Shown: positions 50,044-63,029 of the stretch, piece by piece
How positions within the stretch are numbered: the first letter of the stretch is position 1
Layout of the letters: every line of letters starts with the position of its first letter
Origin: Atrichornis clamosus
Taxonomy: Eukaryota; Chordata; Aves; Passeriformes; Menuridae
NCBI GenBank assembly: GCA_013400975.1
Contig: WBMZ01009480.1
Span: forward strand, 33,001 to 97,000
Direction: 5' to 3'
DNA length: 64,000 nt
Translations under genes and position numbers: made by a program
Notes under the pieces: generated by a model
Told to the model about the DNA's origin: nothing
The model's input: the letters and a program-made list of their open reading frames with translations, nothing else
Databases searched by the model: none

Positions 50044-50616
50044 ATGTAGAAGAAATCCAGATGTGAAGTTAGCCAAGGAAAACTCTAGCAGCACATAGTA
50101 AAAGCAATCATGTCTTATAAAAGGATTTGTTTTGCACTCACAACCTGTACTTAATGCATAAGGTTGTACAGTACAAAGCATCCATGTTAAGCTGCTGTAA
50201 AGGAGAAGGCTGGAGGCACTTCTTTCTTCCATCTCATTTTTCTTTTAATGTTCCAAAGTAGCACACCTTAGACGTCAGACATCTTTCTCTCGGTATTTGA
50301 TTGCACTTACTAGATATTGTACTACCACTCATAAGAAATCCACCTGCAGATTTTGGACTCTCATTGTGCTTCCTACATTTTTGTGTGCAAAAGTCTGTAA
50401 GAAATCTAAACCATTTCTCAGGCCCTGATGGGCAATGACAACTGAGGCAGAACAATAACTGGTTAGACAACACACAATACATCCCTGCATATGAATTTAG
50501 CCTGAGCTGAAGAAGATCTCTAGAACAAACTGCAACTCTGAAGAGAACGAGTTATGCATGACGTCATTATCCAAAATTAATGCCCTGAGAATTAACATCA
50601 GTTTTACTTCATTTTT

Positions 50617-50657
50617 AAGATCCATTCCAACACAAACCATTCTATGATTCTATGATC
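50617..50657 (+). mobile_element. CR1 3' terminal tail
   Basis: GATCCATTCCAACACAAACC followed by ATTCTATGATTCTATGAT is the terminal repeat signature of CR1 in plus orientation. Only about 40 bases are recognisable. Confidence 0.85.
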
Positions 50658-53460
50658 ATCTAAGGGAATCTCACTGTCTAGCACAGTTTTACAGTGATGT
50701 GACAAACTTGTCATTGTCAGCTCTACTTCAAATAGAAAAGTAAACTTTTCTCAAACTCTTAATTGTTTTTTGATCTGAGAACTTTCCAATTTTGTCTACT
50801 GTGGAAGCATGGATCAATCTGGACATTTATAAGAAAGGAGAGATATTGCTGCATCATAAAATTACCTTATACCTTACCTCTGACAACCCAACTCAGATAT
50901 TACAGCTTTATTAAAAAAATAGTATATCATGGAAAATGATGTGTCATCATTGATGTATAACAGCCAAATGATGAAATGCTTGAACTCAAGCATCAAGGGA
51001 ATGCTGGCTTGCAATAGGTTCTAGATAACACAGCTGCTTCACCTCTGTCCCTTAACTTCATTTTTTATAGTCCATGCTAACAAAAAAGCAAAATTATTTA
51101 GTTTTATTTTTCTACTGATACCATTGGCCTATTCCATAACCCAAGTCCACTAGCTTTAGATTCAGCAATGTGTGCAATCACTATAAGGAAACTTTTATTT
51201 CATCATGACATTATATGACACACAAAGTAATATATGTAAGTCAAAAAAGAGAAACCTCATAAATACGATGCACAGGAAGGATTATTCTCCCTTGCAGATA
51301 CAGAATTTCTGAATCTCTGATGAGTGGTGAGGGATTAAACTACATTGTCTTGCAAAAAAAACCATCTTAAGTAATGGTATCACTGTGCACTAGAGAAAAT
51401 ATATCATCTGAAACAGTAATAGTTTCTCCATTTAACTGATTTTCTCTATATCACTTCAAGTGAAAATTAAATATTGGAGTATAAGATAAATTGCATCAGT
51501 CCAGTAAGTATATATCATAAACATTATTGAAATGTGTATATACTAAGATGTGAAGGACATCTTATCTATTTTAAGCTGTTGAAGAATCAGTCTCTATTGA
51601 AAAAAAAGAAAAAGAATACAGTATTTTAAATTAAGAGGGATTCGTATTGAAAGGGAAAGAAAATGCCTTATTAAAAATTTGCCAATATTTATTTTCAGTT
51701 ATCACTACGAATATGGTCATCTCACTGAATCGATATATATATAGAATATTCCAATAATTGTTCCCTGTAATATGACTGCACTGAAATCAGAATTGGGATG
51801 AATAGAAGTGGAACAAAGTTATTCAAATAACGATTGGAGTTATGAATTTCAGTTTGCACTGAAATTAAAAAGACAAAACTAACCATTTCAACCAAACAAA
51901 AAACCTAACTCTATTGTTAGTGTCTTGGATATGCAGTATTTTCTAGGATAAAGTACAATATTGTGGCACAGCTCACTTGAGATAATAACCCCAGAAAGCA
52001 GTTCCATGTCCAAGTCAAAGGCAGTGAGTGAGTTCTGCCAATGCTGACTGGGTTTTTTTAATCTAACCATAATCCAAAGTAACCAAATGTTCCTCATACC
52101 TCACTCTTAAAAAACAGGTAAACAAGGAAACTAAAAAGTGTCTCAAAAATCAGTCTTCCTTGCCTTCTCTCATAGTCTAGAAACTTCAGATATAACTGCA
52201 GTTTCAAAACTTGCAGAAGCATGATCTACAGAGAAACACCAAGCCAGTCATGTTACCATTCTTCTGTAGTATCATCATTTCAAGAATGATTTGTGATATT
52301 AGGATGATAATCATCAAATTTTTTCTGTCTTGCAAAATACATCCTCTTTGTCACATGGTTGATTGGAGTTATCCATTCACAGGGAACATAAATTAGGAAG
52401 GAAAAAGAGCACCAAATAAAACAGCCAAATGCCACTTTCTTAAATCCAACAGACAGTACACTCCAGCATAATCCAGTTAAACTCCCTGATTGAAAAATAA
52501 AAACTTTATTACCTGGTATTGCCTATATAAATTAATTTTTAAATTACTGATTTAGAGAAATCAGTTTGAACACACTGAAATATTTATGGGCCCATTACAA
52601 AGCACATTAACTACTTGGAGTTACTTTCCCTGGAAAGAGGAGACTATTTATATCCATTGTACAGTCAGATGCTGCCTTTTCTTACCATCTCCTTCACTCT
52701 TTTCATTTTTTAACCTCTTCTGTTCAGATTATTTGTATGTTCACTCTAATCATAAGAGTATTAAAACATTCCCTGGTCATAAACAACTTTGTAAGCAGAG
52801 TTACTCACTTGTACAGCAGAACCTAGAGATTAAAATGAGCCAGAAATTCCCTTGAAAATCATATGAGATTTTTCAGATAGCAAAGAATAAGTAGTATTTA
52901 TTAACATATGTCCTCCTACAAGCCTCTTTTCTGGAACAGTCACAAAAGATATGCTAAGGAAGCCCCAAATGATGGATGCCCTACAGGGACTAAGGGAACT
53001 CTTCTTATCGCTGTGTTCTCAAACTGTTTTTCAATGTTAAACTTACCTTCCCTATCACAGTTTTGACCTTCCTTTGTTGTAGGATGTGCATTTTTGTCAA
53101 GTAGTGCTATGTAAGAGCATGGCCACCAAAGACATCATTCGTGTCATTTTACCATAGATGAGTCTGAATTTCTATTTCCACCAGTGAAAAGCTAGAGCTG
53201 CATAACAATTTTCTGTACACTCAGTATAAATACTTGGAACTCATTGTCTCTCATGTTGATATACAAGCTAGAATGGAAAAACTGTTAAAAGATAAACGGT
53301 TGGCTTTCCACCGTATAAATAACCAGAAAGCACAATATTAGGATGCAGTGAGGAGTCTAGTCAGCATAAAAATAGAGCTGCTGGTAGCAGTTCAGGTATC
53401 ACATATATGTTCACTAACATGGGCATCAAGGAGAGACTAGCAGAAAGTTAAGACATACTT

Positions 53461-53541
53461 TTTTTTTTACCTTACAGGTAGAAGTTTAAAAAAAAAAACA
53501 AAACAAAAAAACACCACCACCAAAACAAAACCAAAACCCAT
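53461..53541. repeat. T-run and A/C-rich low-complexity tract
   Basis: A short T-run, a 19-base spacer and then about 50 bases of A and C (A10, AAACAAAAC, CACCACCACC, CCAAAACC) follow each other. The T-run and A-run could pair as a hairpin. Confidence 0.8.
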
Positions 53542-56500
53542 CCAGTATTTATTCACATGGAAAGACTACTAGACCACCCTTCCTGCCCATTCTTCCTAAA
53601 TCAATTCCAATACGAGGGCTTTGATTCGACCCTCAATTCTGAAAGCTCTCTATATGCAGAACCTCCATGCATACCAAAATATGGTTTGAAAAGTAAGACT
53701 TGAGAATGCTTTGTTTATAAAATAACCCACTTGAGAACAGCCAAGTGGAATTCCCTTGTTCCTTAGGTTTTTCACACACAGGATGTTCCTCAGATGCTAC
53801 TCAACAGTAATGTTGCAATCCATCAGTTAAAGGAGTTGGTGCCGTCACCCTGAGTGTTATTTGGAGATGCATGAGCAGCCGCTCTGCCCTAGCTGATTAC
53901 AGAAAATGACGGGTTTGCACCACATTGACTCTCCAATTCCAGCAGTTCAGTCTTAAGTGAATATTGAGTCATTTCTCAGGAACTGCAAGAAACAGCTAAG
54001 CAGATGCGCTCAGTCAGCCTTGTCAGCTTTTCCCTTGTGCAAATCCAAATGTATCAAAGTTTGATTAGCACTGTAGAGAAAAAAAGACCATCTGCTAACA
54101 AACCAAATGCATGTCTTGTTGTAGAAAAGGAGCAAAGAGCTGTTAGATACCTGCATTGCTGAAACGTAAAGGGAGCAAGAAATTGTCATTTCTCTCAAAC
54201 AAATGTGTGTTCAAAATAATATGGTAAACTGTGAAACCAACATAGGAAAGGTAAAATCACACAATCAGAGCACTTTTTCTTACAGTCCCTTTTTACTTTA
54301 TGCAAAAATACAGCAAGTACTGCTGTTGCATTCAGTTTTCAAATCAGATTAAGGAAATCCATTATTCACTGGATAAAATGATCATGATTATTTTTTTAGT
54401 TAATCCTAAGGAATTTAGATTAAATTCCTAAGCCTGTGTCTGCTTAAATTCCTGAGCAAAGACTTTTGGAACACCCTTCATAGCCATATGCTTAAGTGGA
54501 TAATATAAGGTCACATTCAGTAGAATTCTTCAATGAAAAATATAAAATCTTTTCACAACTCTTGATGCCTTTGAAACATTGGGTTGGAGCGAACAGGGAA
54601 AAGAAAGAGATCCTCACATCAATTTTGTTTCTGTTTATCCAACAGCTATTGCTCCAAAAAGATTGTTAGCAAAATACAGAATTTGAAGTGCTATTTCCTT
54701 CACACCTGCAATATCTATTACTTCATGAAATAAATGACCCTGAAAAAATGTCAGTTTATGTATTTTAAAACAAGTTTTAATTTAGGCCTCTTGTCACAGT
54801 ACAGAGCAATATCATAATTAATGATGTGAAACTGGTAGCTAAGATGTCATTACACATGGGAATGTCACAGTGAATCAAGTTAAACTAGCTGCTAAAAAAA
54901 TTCAGCACTGGAATATTAGTTTTTATACGCACAGTATATCAAATAAATCTTTGACAAGCCGCAAAAAATGGTATGGATTAAATATTATATGGGTTGAGCA
55001 GATTTGGTACATAGCTGGCCCAGAAACTCAAAGTGCCAGCAAATCAAGGCCTGTGTGTAAGTCAGGCTATTTATTTGCCAAGCTGACCTACTTCTATTAC
55101 ACTTATCATTCTTCAGAATACCATTTACAAGTCTTTCTGTCAGAGCAAAAGACAATGTTAATTCATCAGAGCTCTGATGTCATTTCTGAGAAAGCTGCAC
55201 ATCTCCTGAAGATGTGTTTACAAGGATTTCTAGGAAGTGCTCTAAGCTGCTGAAAACACCTTTATCTTGTTTTCAGCAAGCTTTTTCTAGATCACATTAG
55301 CATTATACCTAAAAACTGGTGGTAAAATTAAATTAGCACTTATGCCAGATTCAAAAATCCTTTCAGTTGTTATTTTTCATTACAGTAATTTACTTGTTAG
55401 CAGCACAAGTTACTTCTCTTCTAAATATTCATGAACAAAGTTCTAATACACTACAACATAATGGAAACTGTGTAATATTCTGGTAGAATGGAATCTACTG
55501 GCACTGGTTAAGAGCCACATAGTCCATTGCAGCTCTGGCCTTGGGGTTCCTATGGGTAGGTATAGAATGTGTCTAGTAAGGCCTAGCCAACAAAATTCCC
55601 AGCCCTAGGGACAGATGTGGAATTTACACTAGGAATCTGAGCAGTTGCTTTTATAAAAATAGTTTGCGGCTTAGGTTCATTCTATTGTATTCAGTACATC
55701 TTCCCTCAAACAGCACACATTATTCACTGACTGACTGGAACAGAAAAAAGTAATTTAAAAACAAACAACTACAAAATCTCTAAGTTTAACTTATTGTATA
55801 TGCATTAGCTTATGGCAGGAGACAATTACCTGTCTTCTACTAGCATGTTCTGATGTATAGCTGTACTCATATCAGCAAATGAGCACATATAAGAGCTATT
55901 TCAGCTCTTGTACACATTAGTGGGTTTTTGTTCCATTTTGTAGATTATTTTTTTCCCCTTTAATAATCTTCCTTTATTAATCTTCTCTTTTTTATTTGTA
56001 CTTGTATTTTGTATTTGAATCAGAATTTTCTCTTTAATTTTGGGCCGTGCTCCTGTGAACTCCAGTTTCTCTAGCCACTCATGCTAATGAGTTTTGTACT
56101 ATCAGATGATGCAGCTACTGGAAGGTCTGACTGCTACCTGGGGGGTATAACCAGGCTCATTTTGAACTGGTTTGTTTAGAAAATAACTTCAGCAAGGATT
56201 CAGCCTCATGGGCCTTCTCCTGACTCTTCCTTCATACATCCAAACATTTTCACAGGGTTATATTTAGAAGCCCACACTGCTCCCACTGCAACCATCAGCC
56301 GCTTTAACCAGAAGGAGCTGTTGGCTGCAAAGCTAGGCGTACAGCAGTCACTACTCCACCATAGTATAGATTCACCTTTAGACAGTATAAATATTTAAAC
56401 AGGATGTTTTGGGAGCACCGTTATGGAGAGTGCTCTCTCTGCCTCTCTCTTCTCAAAGAGACGTTTCACTTTCCTCTCACGTAACCCTGACTATCTGGCT

Positions 56501-56840
56501 CTTACACCCATCACCTATCTCTAATGAGCTCTCTTGCACAAATATACTCAGGCAGGACTTATGGCTCTGGGAATGTCTGAGAGTCCATCTGCTCCATATC
56601 ACTCTTTGCTACCTTGAAACACAGTTCAGCTCCTGAGTTTGTGATGTGATCATGGCTTTTTGTGGAATATTTTTATAAAAGTCACATTAATGAAATGTAC
56701 AACAGTGCTAAGTGACAGTATGCAAGCAGTGGTACAAATAGATGGGTTTTCTCTGTTAAAGTATGTTTTCAGGAGTAACTGTATTTTGTTTTACACATTG
56801 TCCCATTTTGTTATTGTCACAAGGGCTTGAACATTACCCA

Positions 56841-56935
56841 TGCAGTCCTCTAGACAACTGAGAAGGGAGAAGAAAAGAGAATTTCATATGCTTTTTCTCC
56901 TAGTCAGCTCTTAATGTTTTCATCAGCGTTTACAG
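56841..56935. repeat. Unidentified dispersed repeat, copy B
   Basis: This is the same-orientation partner of 49951-50043, 6.9 kb downstream, with a few 1-bp indels. The shared 18-mer CTAGTCAGCTCTTAATG plus flanking blocks make chance similarity unlikely. Confidence 0.75.
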
Positions 56936-58570
56936 CTTTTCATACAGCCCTTACATCAGCTCTTATTGTTATAAAAGAGAGGTAAGAATGGTTGCATGTA
57001 TACTTGAAAAAAGCATTTCACACTGTGCATGCTGTCTCAGGTCACCAGTTACCGAACTTGTACTCACTCATACTCCATGGGAAGTCTTCTTTTCTTCTTT
57101 TTTCTATAAGAAGCAGCAGTTAAAATCACCTTGTCTCTGATTTTAGCATAGGAGCACCAAAGGAGGTGCTAGGTAAAGGCAAGAGGATGGAATGCAGCAG
57201 CACATCACCACTAACATCATCTGTAGGGAAGACTTGGTGGGCTACTGTTGCTTTGCTCTTACCTCTATGAATATAGGAAATGTATGTTTGAAGGAAAAGG
57301 ATATACTCAAAGTGTAAGGCATAGCCCTGTGTTCACAGACAGGATGTCAACCTCAGCTGATGTTCCCTTTCATATCTCACAGACCTTATTCCATAAGGAT
57401 GTACAGAGAAGATGGAAGCCATTACTTCATTCTGAATTATCTCCTCTCTAGCCTTTTAGAAAGGGGGGACAAGGGGAGAATTGGGGAGGGGTGGCAAGAG
57501 AAATGTGCCTTGATTTGCACTATAATAATTTTCATTCCTTAAAGTAGTGCTGGGCACATATTAGGCAGGTAGACTTTTAGTGTAGTTATTAATTCTGTAC
57601 CTAAAACATCTCACTATGGGGAAGGAAAATGAAGAAAATTAAGACCTTCACTGCTCACTGCAATAAAGATATCACAGAGGGTCTCAAAAATTCATCAGTT
57701 TCTAGGCCATGTGAGGAATACTGGATCTTAAAAGTGTGATATGTATTATGCAGCATGCCTTTTCCCCAAGTAACACACAATTGTCAAATCTAGCAAAGGG
57801 CATTTGGGTCAAGGTGCTAGACAAAAATGAGGAGGTCACCTTGCCCATCTGAAGGCATTTATGGTAAAACACTGGAGGTGCAATTCTGAAGGTGGGAGAG
57901 GAAATGAAAGTGAATAAAATCCCTTTGAAATTCAATGTTATTCAATTCAAATACCCAAGAGAACATGGTCAATGTACAAAGGTCAGCTGCATTCCAACCA
58001 CTGAAAACTGGAAAAGGCTCAGAGACCAAATTATTCTCTTTGTATGTTGAGATGCAGAAATGATGAGGAAATACTTATAAATGAGGATTAAAATAATATT
58101 CTATCACAATATCAACTCTTTCAAAGGGCACCTGCTGGCCAAAAAAAGGCAAGTTTGAATAACACCCTACAAAAAAACCAAAAAAAACCTGAAAGCACAA
58201 GAAATCATGTCAGGAGATAAAGCAAGCACTGATGGGAGCATATAACAGGTATGTTATTACTGTTCGTAAATAATACTGTAGCCCCAGCTACCATGGCAGG
58301 CAGTTTACAGACTGACTAACAAGATCTGTGCTGTGAAGAGCCTCCAGTCTTGGCTGACAGTTATGCAAACTGGGACAAGGGACTGGAACAACAAGGAGTT
58401 GTGAGGATTCACATTTTCATTAAGTACCATTTCAAAAAACAGGAGAAGCCCTCATATCAGTTCACTGCTGTTGAGTCCTTCTCTACCCCCTCCCCATAAT
58501 TTTTGTCTCACATCCTTACAACCAAACACACTTCTTCAAAATCTCCTCTTCTGCCAGAATCAGATTACCT

Positions 58571-58632
58571 CCTTTGGAGGGACTTTTGGAGGGACTTTTG
58601 GAGGGACATTTGGAGGTCATCTGATCCAACCC
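58571..58632. repeat. 12-bp minisatellite joined to a CR1-like tail
   Basis: Four 12-bp units, 58571-58582, 58583-58594, 58595-58606 and the diverged 58607-58618, share CTTTTGGAGGGA. The last unit runs into TGGAGGTCATCTGATCCAACC, which resembles the reverse complement of a CR1 3' end. The repeat therefore probably grew from a CR1 scrap on the minus strand. In the plus frame it spells FGGT repeats; this is not a gene. Confidence 0.85.
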
Positions 58633-61141
58633 ATAAATTTCTCCTCCCCTCCTTCCTCCCAGCGAATTTGACAAATTTCAGTGTCTGAAAACTACTTTAA
58701 AAATCCAGAAGTGTTTTTTACTGTCTTAGTGAGTCCTGTCAGGTCCCAAAAGGAACCACTGAGATCAGATCTAGTGAAGGGTAGAACACCACAACTGGGA
58801 GAGAACAAGCAAGACTCCTCCTTCTAAATGCAGAAAGGCATTAATTGAGTTCAACTACACACACAGCCATTCCATCTTCTTGATCTACCCCTTGTGGAAT
58901 ATTGCTACATTAGTTACAATTTTAAATTTTTATTTTATTGTCAGTAAACTAGCTGAATGGGTTCAGGAAGAAAGTGCATTTTGTGTCTCTCTGAAATTGT
59001 GCTTTCAGGAGCATTTTTATTCTGCTCTGCCTTAGGAATTTTCTCTGCCAAGGGAGACAGACAGGTTTACTGAGGCTGCCAAGACAACTGCAAATGAGAC
59101 ATTAAAGATCCATGAGATTTGTCCCCCTAAATCTCATAGGTGTAGTTCAAAAACCCTGTTGCATGACTCTTGAGGTTATTTTCCTCTAGCACATATTTCT
59201 ATATCTAAGCTCACTGCTCTTTGAGTGACCTCACTAGAGGCACTTCAAGGAATTTGCTCTGGTGCTGTGCTTCTGATGCAGCCAAACCATGAAGGATTTC
59301 AGCGGGAGCCAAGCCAAAGTAGGTGCTACAACCTACCACTGCTACGTGCTACGGACTGCATGGCTCCACTAGCTGCTGTGAGCATTTCCTTCCTTTTGAT
59401 TCCTTTGCTTTAAAGAAGTGTGGGTGTTTGGTGGTTTGTTGTTGTTATTTTAACCTTACTTTTTGCATAATCAAAATGCATTTTAAAGGAAGTGGAATTT
59501 TAGGTAAATAAATTTAATTCTGCCTTGCTCTTGATTCAACATTTATTTTCCCTTTCTTTTAAGAGCATAACACTGGGCTCTCAATTCCATTTTCAAGCCA
59601 ATCTCAGACAAGTGCCAGTTCTTACCCTTTCCCAGACAGGTGGCCAGCCAAGAGATTTTGCAGCATTAGTGCTCAACTCATTTAGACTTTCTTCAAGACT
59701 GAGTGATTTCTGGGAGGGGACTCAACCTCTATGACCTCCTACTACACTGTATTTTGCTGCTAATCACTCTGCCATCAGTCTCTGAAACGCAATTTTACAT
59801 AATCTGCACTGGGCAAAGGGAATTACAAGTATTCCAACAAGCCTGTTGCTCTACTTCTGCAATCAGGTTACAATGTCATTTATGCTCTAACCAAGAATTT
59901 TCATCTGTCTTTATGTACAGATAAAGTTCTGTGTATGTATACATATTTTTGTGTGCATATACATGCATATGCATTTTTATGTGACTGAAAAGACAATTTG
60001 TTTCATAGACTATGGTGCTAATTTCAGCATCTTAAACAAAAAATATTAAAATAGCCAAGGCATCCAATAATATATAATGGGAAGCTTAAATTTGAGTTGA
60101 AAATATTTACCCTTTATTCAGTATGTCACATACACTAATCTGTACTAATCCTAAAATCACAAGATAAGAATTACATTAGTGGCTTGAATTAATACTGACC
60201 TCTGACTCCTACTTTCATGAATCCCAATTATAAACTGCACGCTGGAAGTTCTGGAGGCTCCAGCTGCAGCAGCTATTTCAAACGTATGGCTCCTTCTCTT
60301 CAAATTACCACCAGTCCCTTGCAGAAGTTTCAGAAGGGATCACACCAGTGCCTCAGTTGCCTCCAGCATGTAGAGCACATTGCCACCTGATAAGAGGCCA
60401 CTGCAGCCACACAAACACTGCTGGCTCTAAATTGGAGCAGCGGAAAAATGAGTACATAATACTTCAGCTGCTCCTGCCAGAGAGATGGTAGCTTTTAGCT
60501 GATGGCAGTTTGTCCTAAACTACCACAGCTGGATTTCTTCAACGGCAGGAAAACTGACTGCAGGTTTTGGTGGTGTTATTCTACAGTGGGTGACTGGTGT
60601 TACTCAGGCCTGTCAAATGCCTGCTTGCAATTAAGAATATGAGTGGATTCCATATAAGAATTTAATGATATATGTGATAGCTATGCTGTATTTGAGGATA
60701 CTTTCCCATTTGAAACCGAACATGGGAAACACGTATCTGCCAGAAGAGCTCAAGGGTCAAATAGGATCATGCCTTTCTTGAAAGCTCCACATATCCCTCT
60801 CCTGTGCACATTACCCTTTAGCAGAGCTGAGCAGAGTCTTGCATGCAGCTGTCAGGGCTGAAGCTGAGGTTGCCCAAGAGAAGTTGGAAAGGAACTGAAG
60901 GAGCAGTGGATGTCAGATGTTGTCCGTAAAGTAAAAAGCAAGTGACCAAGGAAGAAATGAGACAGCATCAATGAGAATAAGTCAGCAAGGAAGTACAAGC
61001 TGTCAAAGGATGATTTTTTGATTGTGAATGCTGGTATTTCCACAAGCTTCACTGCAATGAGTCATGAATTGTTCCCGCTCAGATACTGGCACTTAAGTTC
61101 GGCAAATCAGACCGGTGCTCCAGCAAAGAAAGTAAACTCAC

Positions 61142-61179
61142 CCTCAGGCTAAGCACTGCATTCATATTCCAGTCTCCTC
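61142..61179 (-). other. Weak exon-like segment (minus strand)
   Basis: On the minus strand a good acceptor (TTTTTCTTCCCTTGTGATAG, plus 61180-61199) and a good donor (AGG/GTGAGT, plus 61136-61141) enclose 38 nt. One frame is open (GDWNMNAVLSLR). The length breaks phase and nothing similar is recognised, so it may well be a chance pair. Confidence 0.1.
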
Positions 61180-62829
61180 CTATCACAAGGGAAGAAAAAT
61201 GGTGTCTGTCTTGAGTTCAAGATTTTGCCAGTCACACTTAAATGCTTACAAGTAACACACTGTGCAGTTAAAGCTGCAAAGGAAATATGGGGATCCTCAC
61301 ACAGCTTTGCACTGGCAGCGGCAAGGCTGGGGCAGTGCTCTGGCATTTCATAAACCTAATGGAGAAAGGCAAGGCAGAGAGAGCCTCTTGTTTTTTGGGA
61401 AAAGCACAGCTAGAGACGGGTTAATACTCAAGAGAAAACAATAAAAAAATGTTTGTAATATATGCTGATAATTGCAGAGCTGCTGCTTAATCCTGTTCAT
61501 AGGTCTAATAGCTTCTAAGGGAATTTAAATAAGTTACTGAGGTTTAACATTCCTCTGAGAGATGAGCCCATGTATAACCTTGTATTTAATAATTAAAAAT
61601 CTTTTTGATCTGTGGGACCCAGAAAATTGATTATAGTAAATTACAATCTGAACAACCAACCACTTGATGCTATGAATAATGCAGGAAAAGTCCAAGACCA
61701 GATTTTGTATGTCTGGATGGTCTATGGAGGATATGGAGCAGTAGAGGACTTGGTTGCATAAATGAGAAGCACATGTTCTTGAAGAAGAGGAATAATGTCA
61801 TCATCTGCTTCCCCCTCCTCCTCATTAGCACTATCCCCAGAGAAGCAAAATGTGCATAATTTTAGCAATAATGTGAATGGTATAATAATAATAAAAGAAC
61901 TCTTAATCTCTGAACTGAGCTGAATGTCTAAAGAAGAAAAAAACCTGCCAGAAAACCGAAACAAAAAAAAATCCACAAAAGGAGCTGGAGAAAAAAAGGA
62001 GATTAAATAGGTAGAATGAACTGGCTTTATTGTGTTTAAGAAGTATTAGCAAGATCAAAGGAAGGGCAATTCAAATAAAATAATGGCTAAACAGAAGATA
62101 TATTGATATGAGCTATATTTACTTCAATAACAAATTAATTTATTTAGATTAAATATTTTATGTGTTATCTCAGTAACTGAGCTTGCTATAAACAAACAGT
62201 GTATACAATTAAAAAGAATATTAACATTTAAACATAAAAGCCTTGAATCTACACCTTGCTATCCCTCATCACCCCTCTTCCAGAAAACAATCCCTTTTTA
62301 CCAGAATATAATATTTCAAATTAGCAAGCACAGAGTTTGCCAGTAAGGTCATAATGTCAAAGCCGAACAAAGGGAAACATTATTGGATAATACAGAAAAA
62401 GGAATTTCAAAGGTAAAGCAGTGTAAAACGATTTTAAAGCAAGAACACCTCAGTACTACACCATGTCAAGGAAAGCATTTCTACATCTCAGGCCGTTCTG
62501 AGTTCTACCGTGACAAGAGCTGTCCTTTATCCCCAAACCCTATCACAGAGAAAATACCACGTTCTCAGCCTTTTTGCTGTTATTGAGCTATTCCAAAACA
62601 AAGAGCTATGCCATAATTTTCTTCATACAGGGAAGTGATAAAACAAAATTACTTCATTCAGGCCTCTTTCCATTCCCAAGTAGCTTTCCTGTGAACTCTC
62701 ATGTACGATGTACACTACAAACACAAGAAACATGCATTGACAATGGAGACCAGGTGTAAAAAGTATTATACACAGAAGTCATGTTTTATCAGCTTTACCA
62801 GATTTTATTTCTTAAACGGGTTTATTTAA

Positions 62830-62834
62830 GGATG
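62830..62834. repeat. Target-site duplication GGATG (left copy)
   Basis: GGATG directly precedes the TGTCAC start of the LTR at 62835 and recurs directly after its CACA end at 63025-63029. A 5-bp duplication is usual for ERVL-type insertions. Confidence 0.85.
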
Positions 62835-63024
62835 TGTCACAGTTTAGCCCCAGCTGTCAACCAAGCGCCACACAGCTGCTCGCACACTCCCTCCAGCAGG
62901 ATGGGAGAATAGAATGGAAAGCACAAAAGTGGGAAAACTCATTGGTTTCCAGCACAAATACAAAACATAGCCCTATAGTAGCTACTATGAAGAATTTAAC
63001 TCTACTCCAGCCAAAACCAGCACA
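62835..63024 (+). mobile_element. Internally deleted ERVL-like solo LTR
   Basis: It starts TGTCACAGTTTAGCCCCAGC, continues through CACACAGCTGCTCGCACACTC and GAAAACTCATTGG, then jumps near 62955 to the LTR end (CAAAACATAGCCCTATAGTA, GAATTTAACTCTACTCCAGCC, AACCAGCACA). At 190 bp it is about 400 bp shorter than the related LTR at 20026-20631. The missing centre holds the TATA-like region and most of the transcription signals, so it should be inactive. Exact GGATG duplications on both sides show that the two outer ends belong to one insertion and that the deletion came within it. Confidence 0.9.
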
Positions 63025-63029
63025 GGATG
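63025..63029. repeat. Target-site duplication GGATG (right copy)
   Basis: This is the right partner of 62830-62834. Confidence 0.85.

Larger units (their letters stand above)
41131..62829. other. Unique non-coding DNA with scattered small repeats
   Basis: No gene is recognised over nearly 22 kb. GC-richer islands near 42240-42430, 45180-45330, 53840-53960 and 60240-60500 show no recognisable domain or exon with strong borders on both sides. A 127-codon frame (54870-55253, plus) and a 124-codon frame (43145-43519, minus) are at chance length. AT-dinucleotide runs occur near 46485 and 51732, and alternating TG/AT sequence near 59930-59980. Listed separately are a minisatellite (43333), a MIR-like fragment (48702), two related unknown repeats (49951 and 56841), a CR1 tail (50617), a 12-bp minisatellite (58571) and an exon-like block (61142). 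Confidence 0.55.

Noticed and set aside
54870..55253. 127-codon open frame on the plus strand
   Set aside because: It is at chance length, its composition follows the AT-rich background, and it has no known motif or flanking splice signals.
60005..60020. TTCATAGACTATGG, similar to a CR1 tail start
   Set aside because: The match ends after about 10 bases and no CR1 body follows.
61722..61976. Minus-strand frame with an acidic EEEGEADDD stretch
   Set aside because: It is a short frame over low-complexity CTC/TCC sequence, with no domain and no convincing exon borders.
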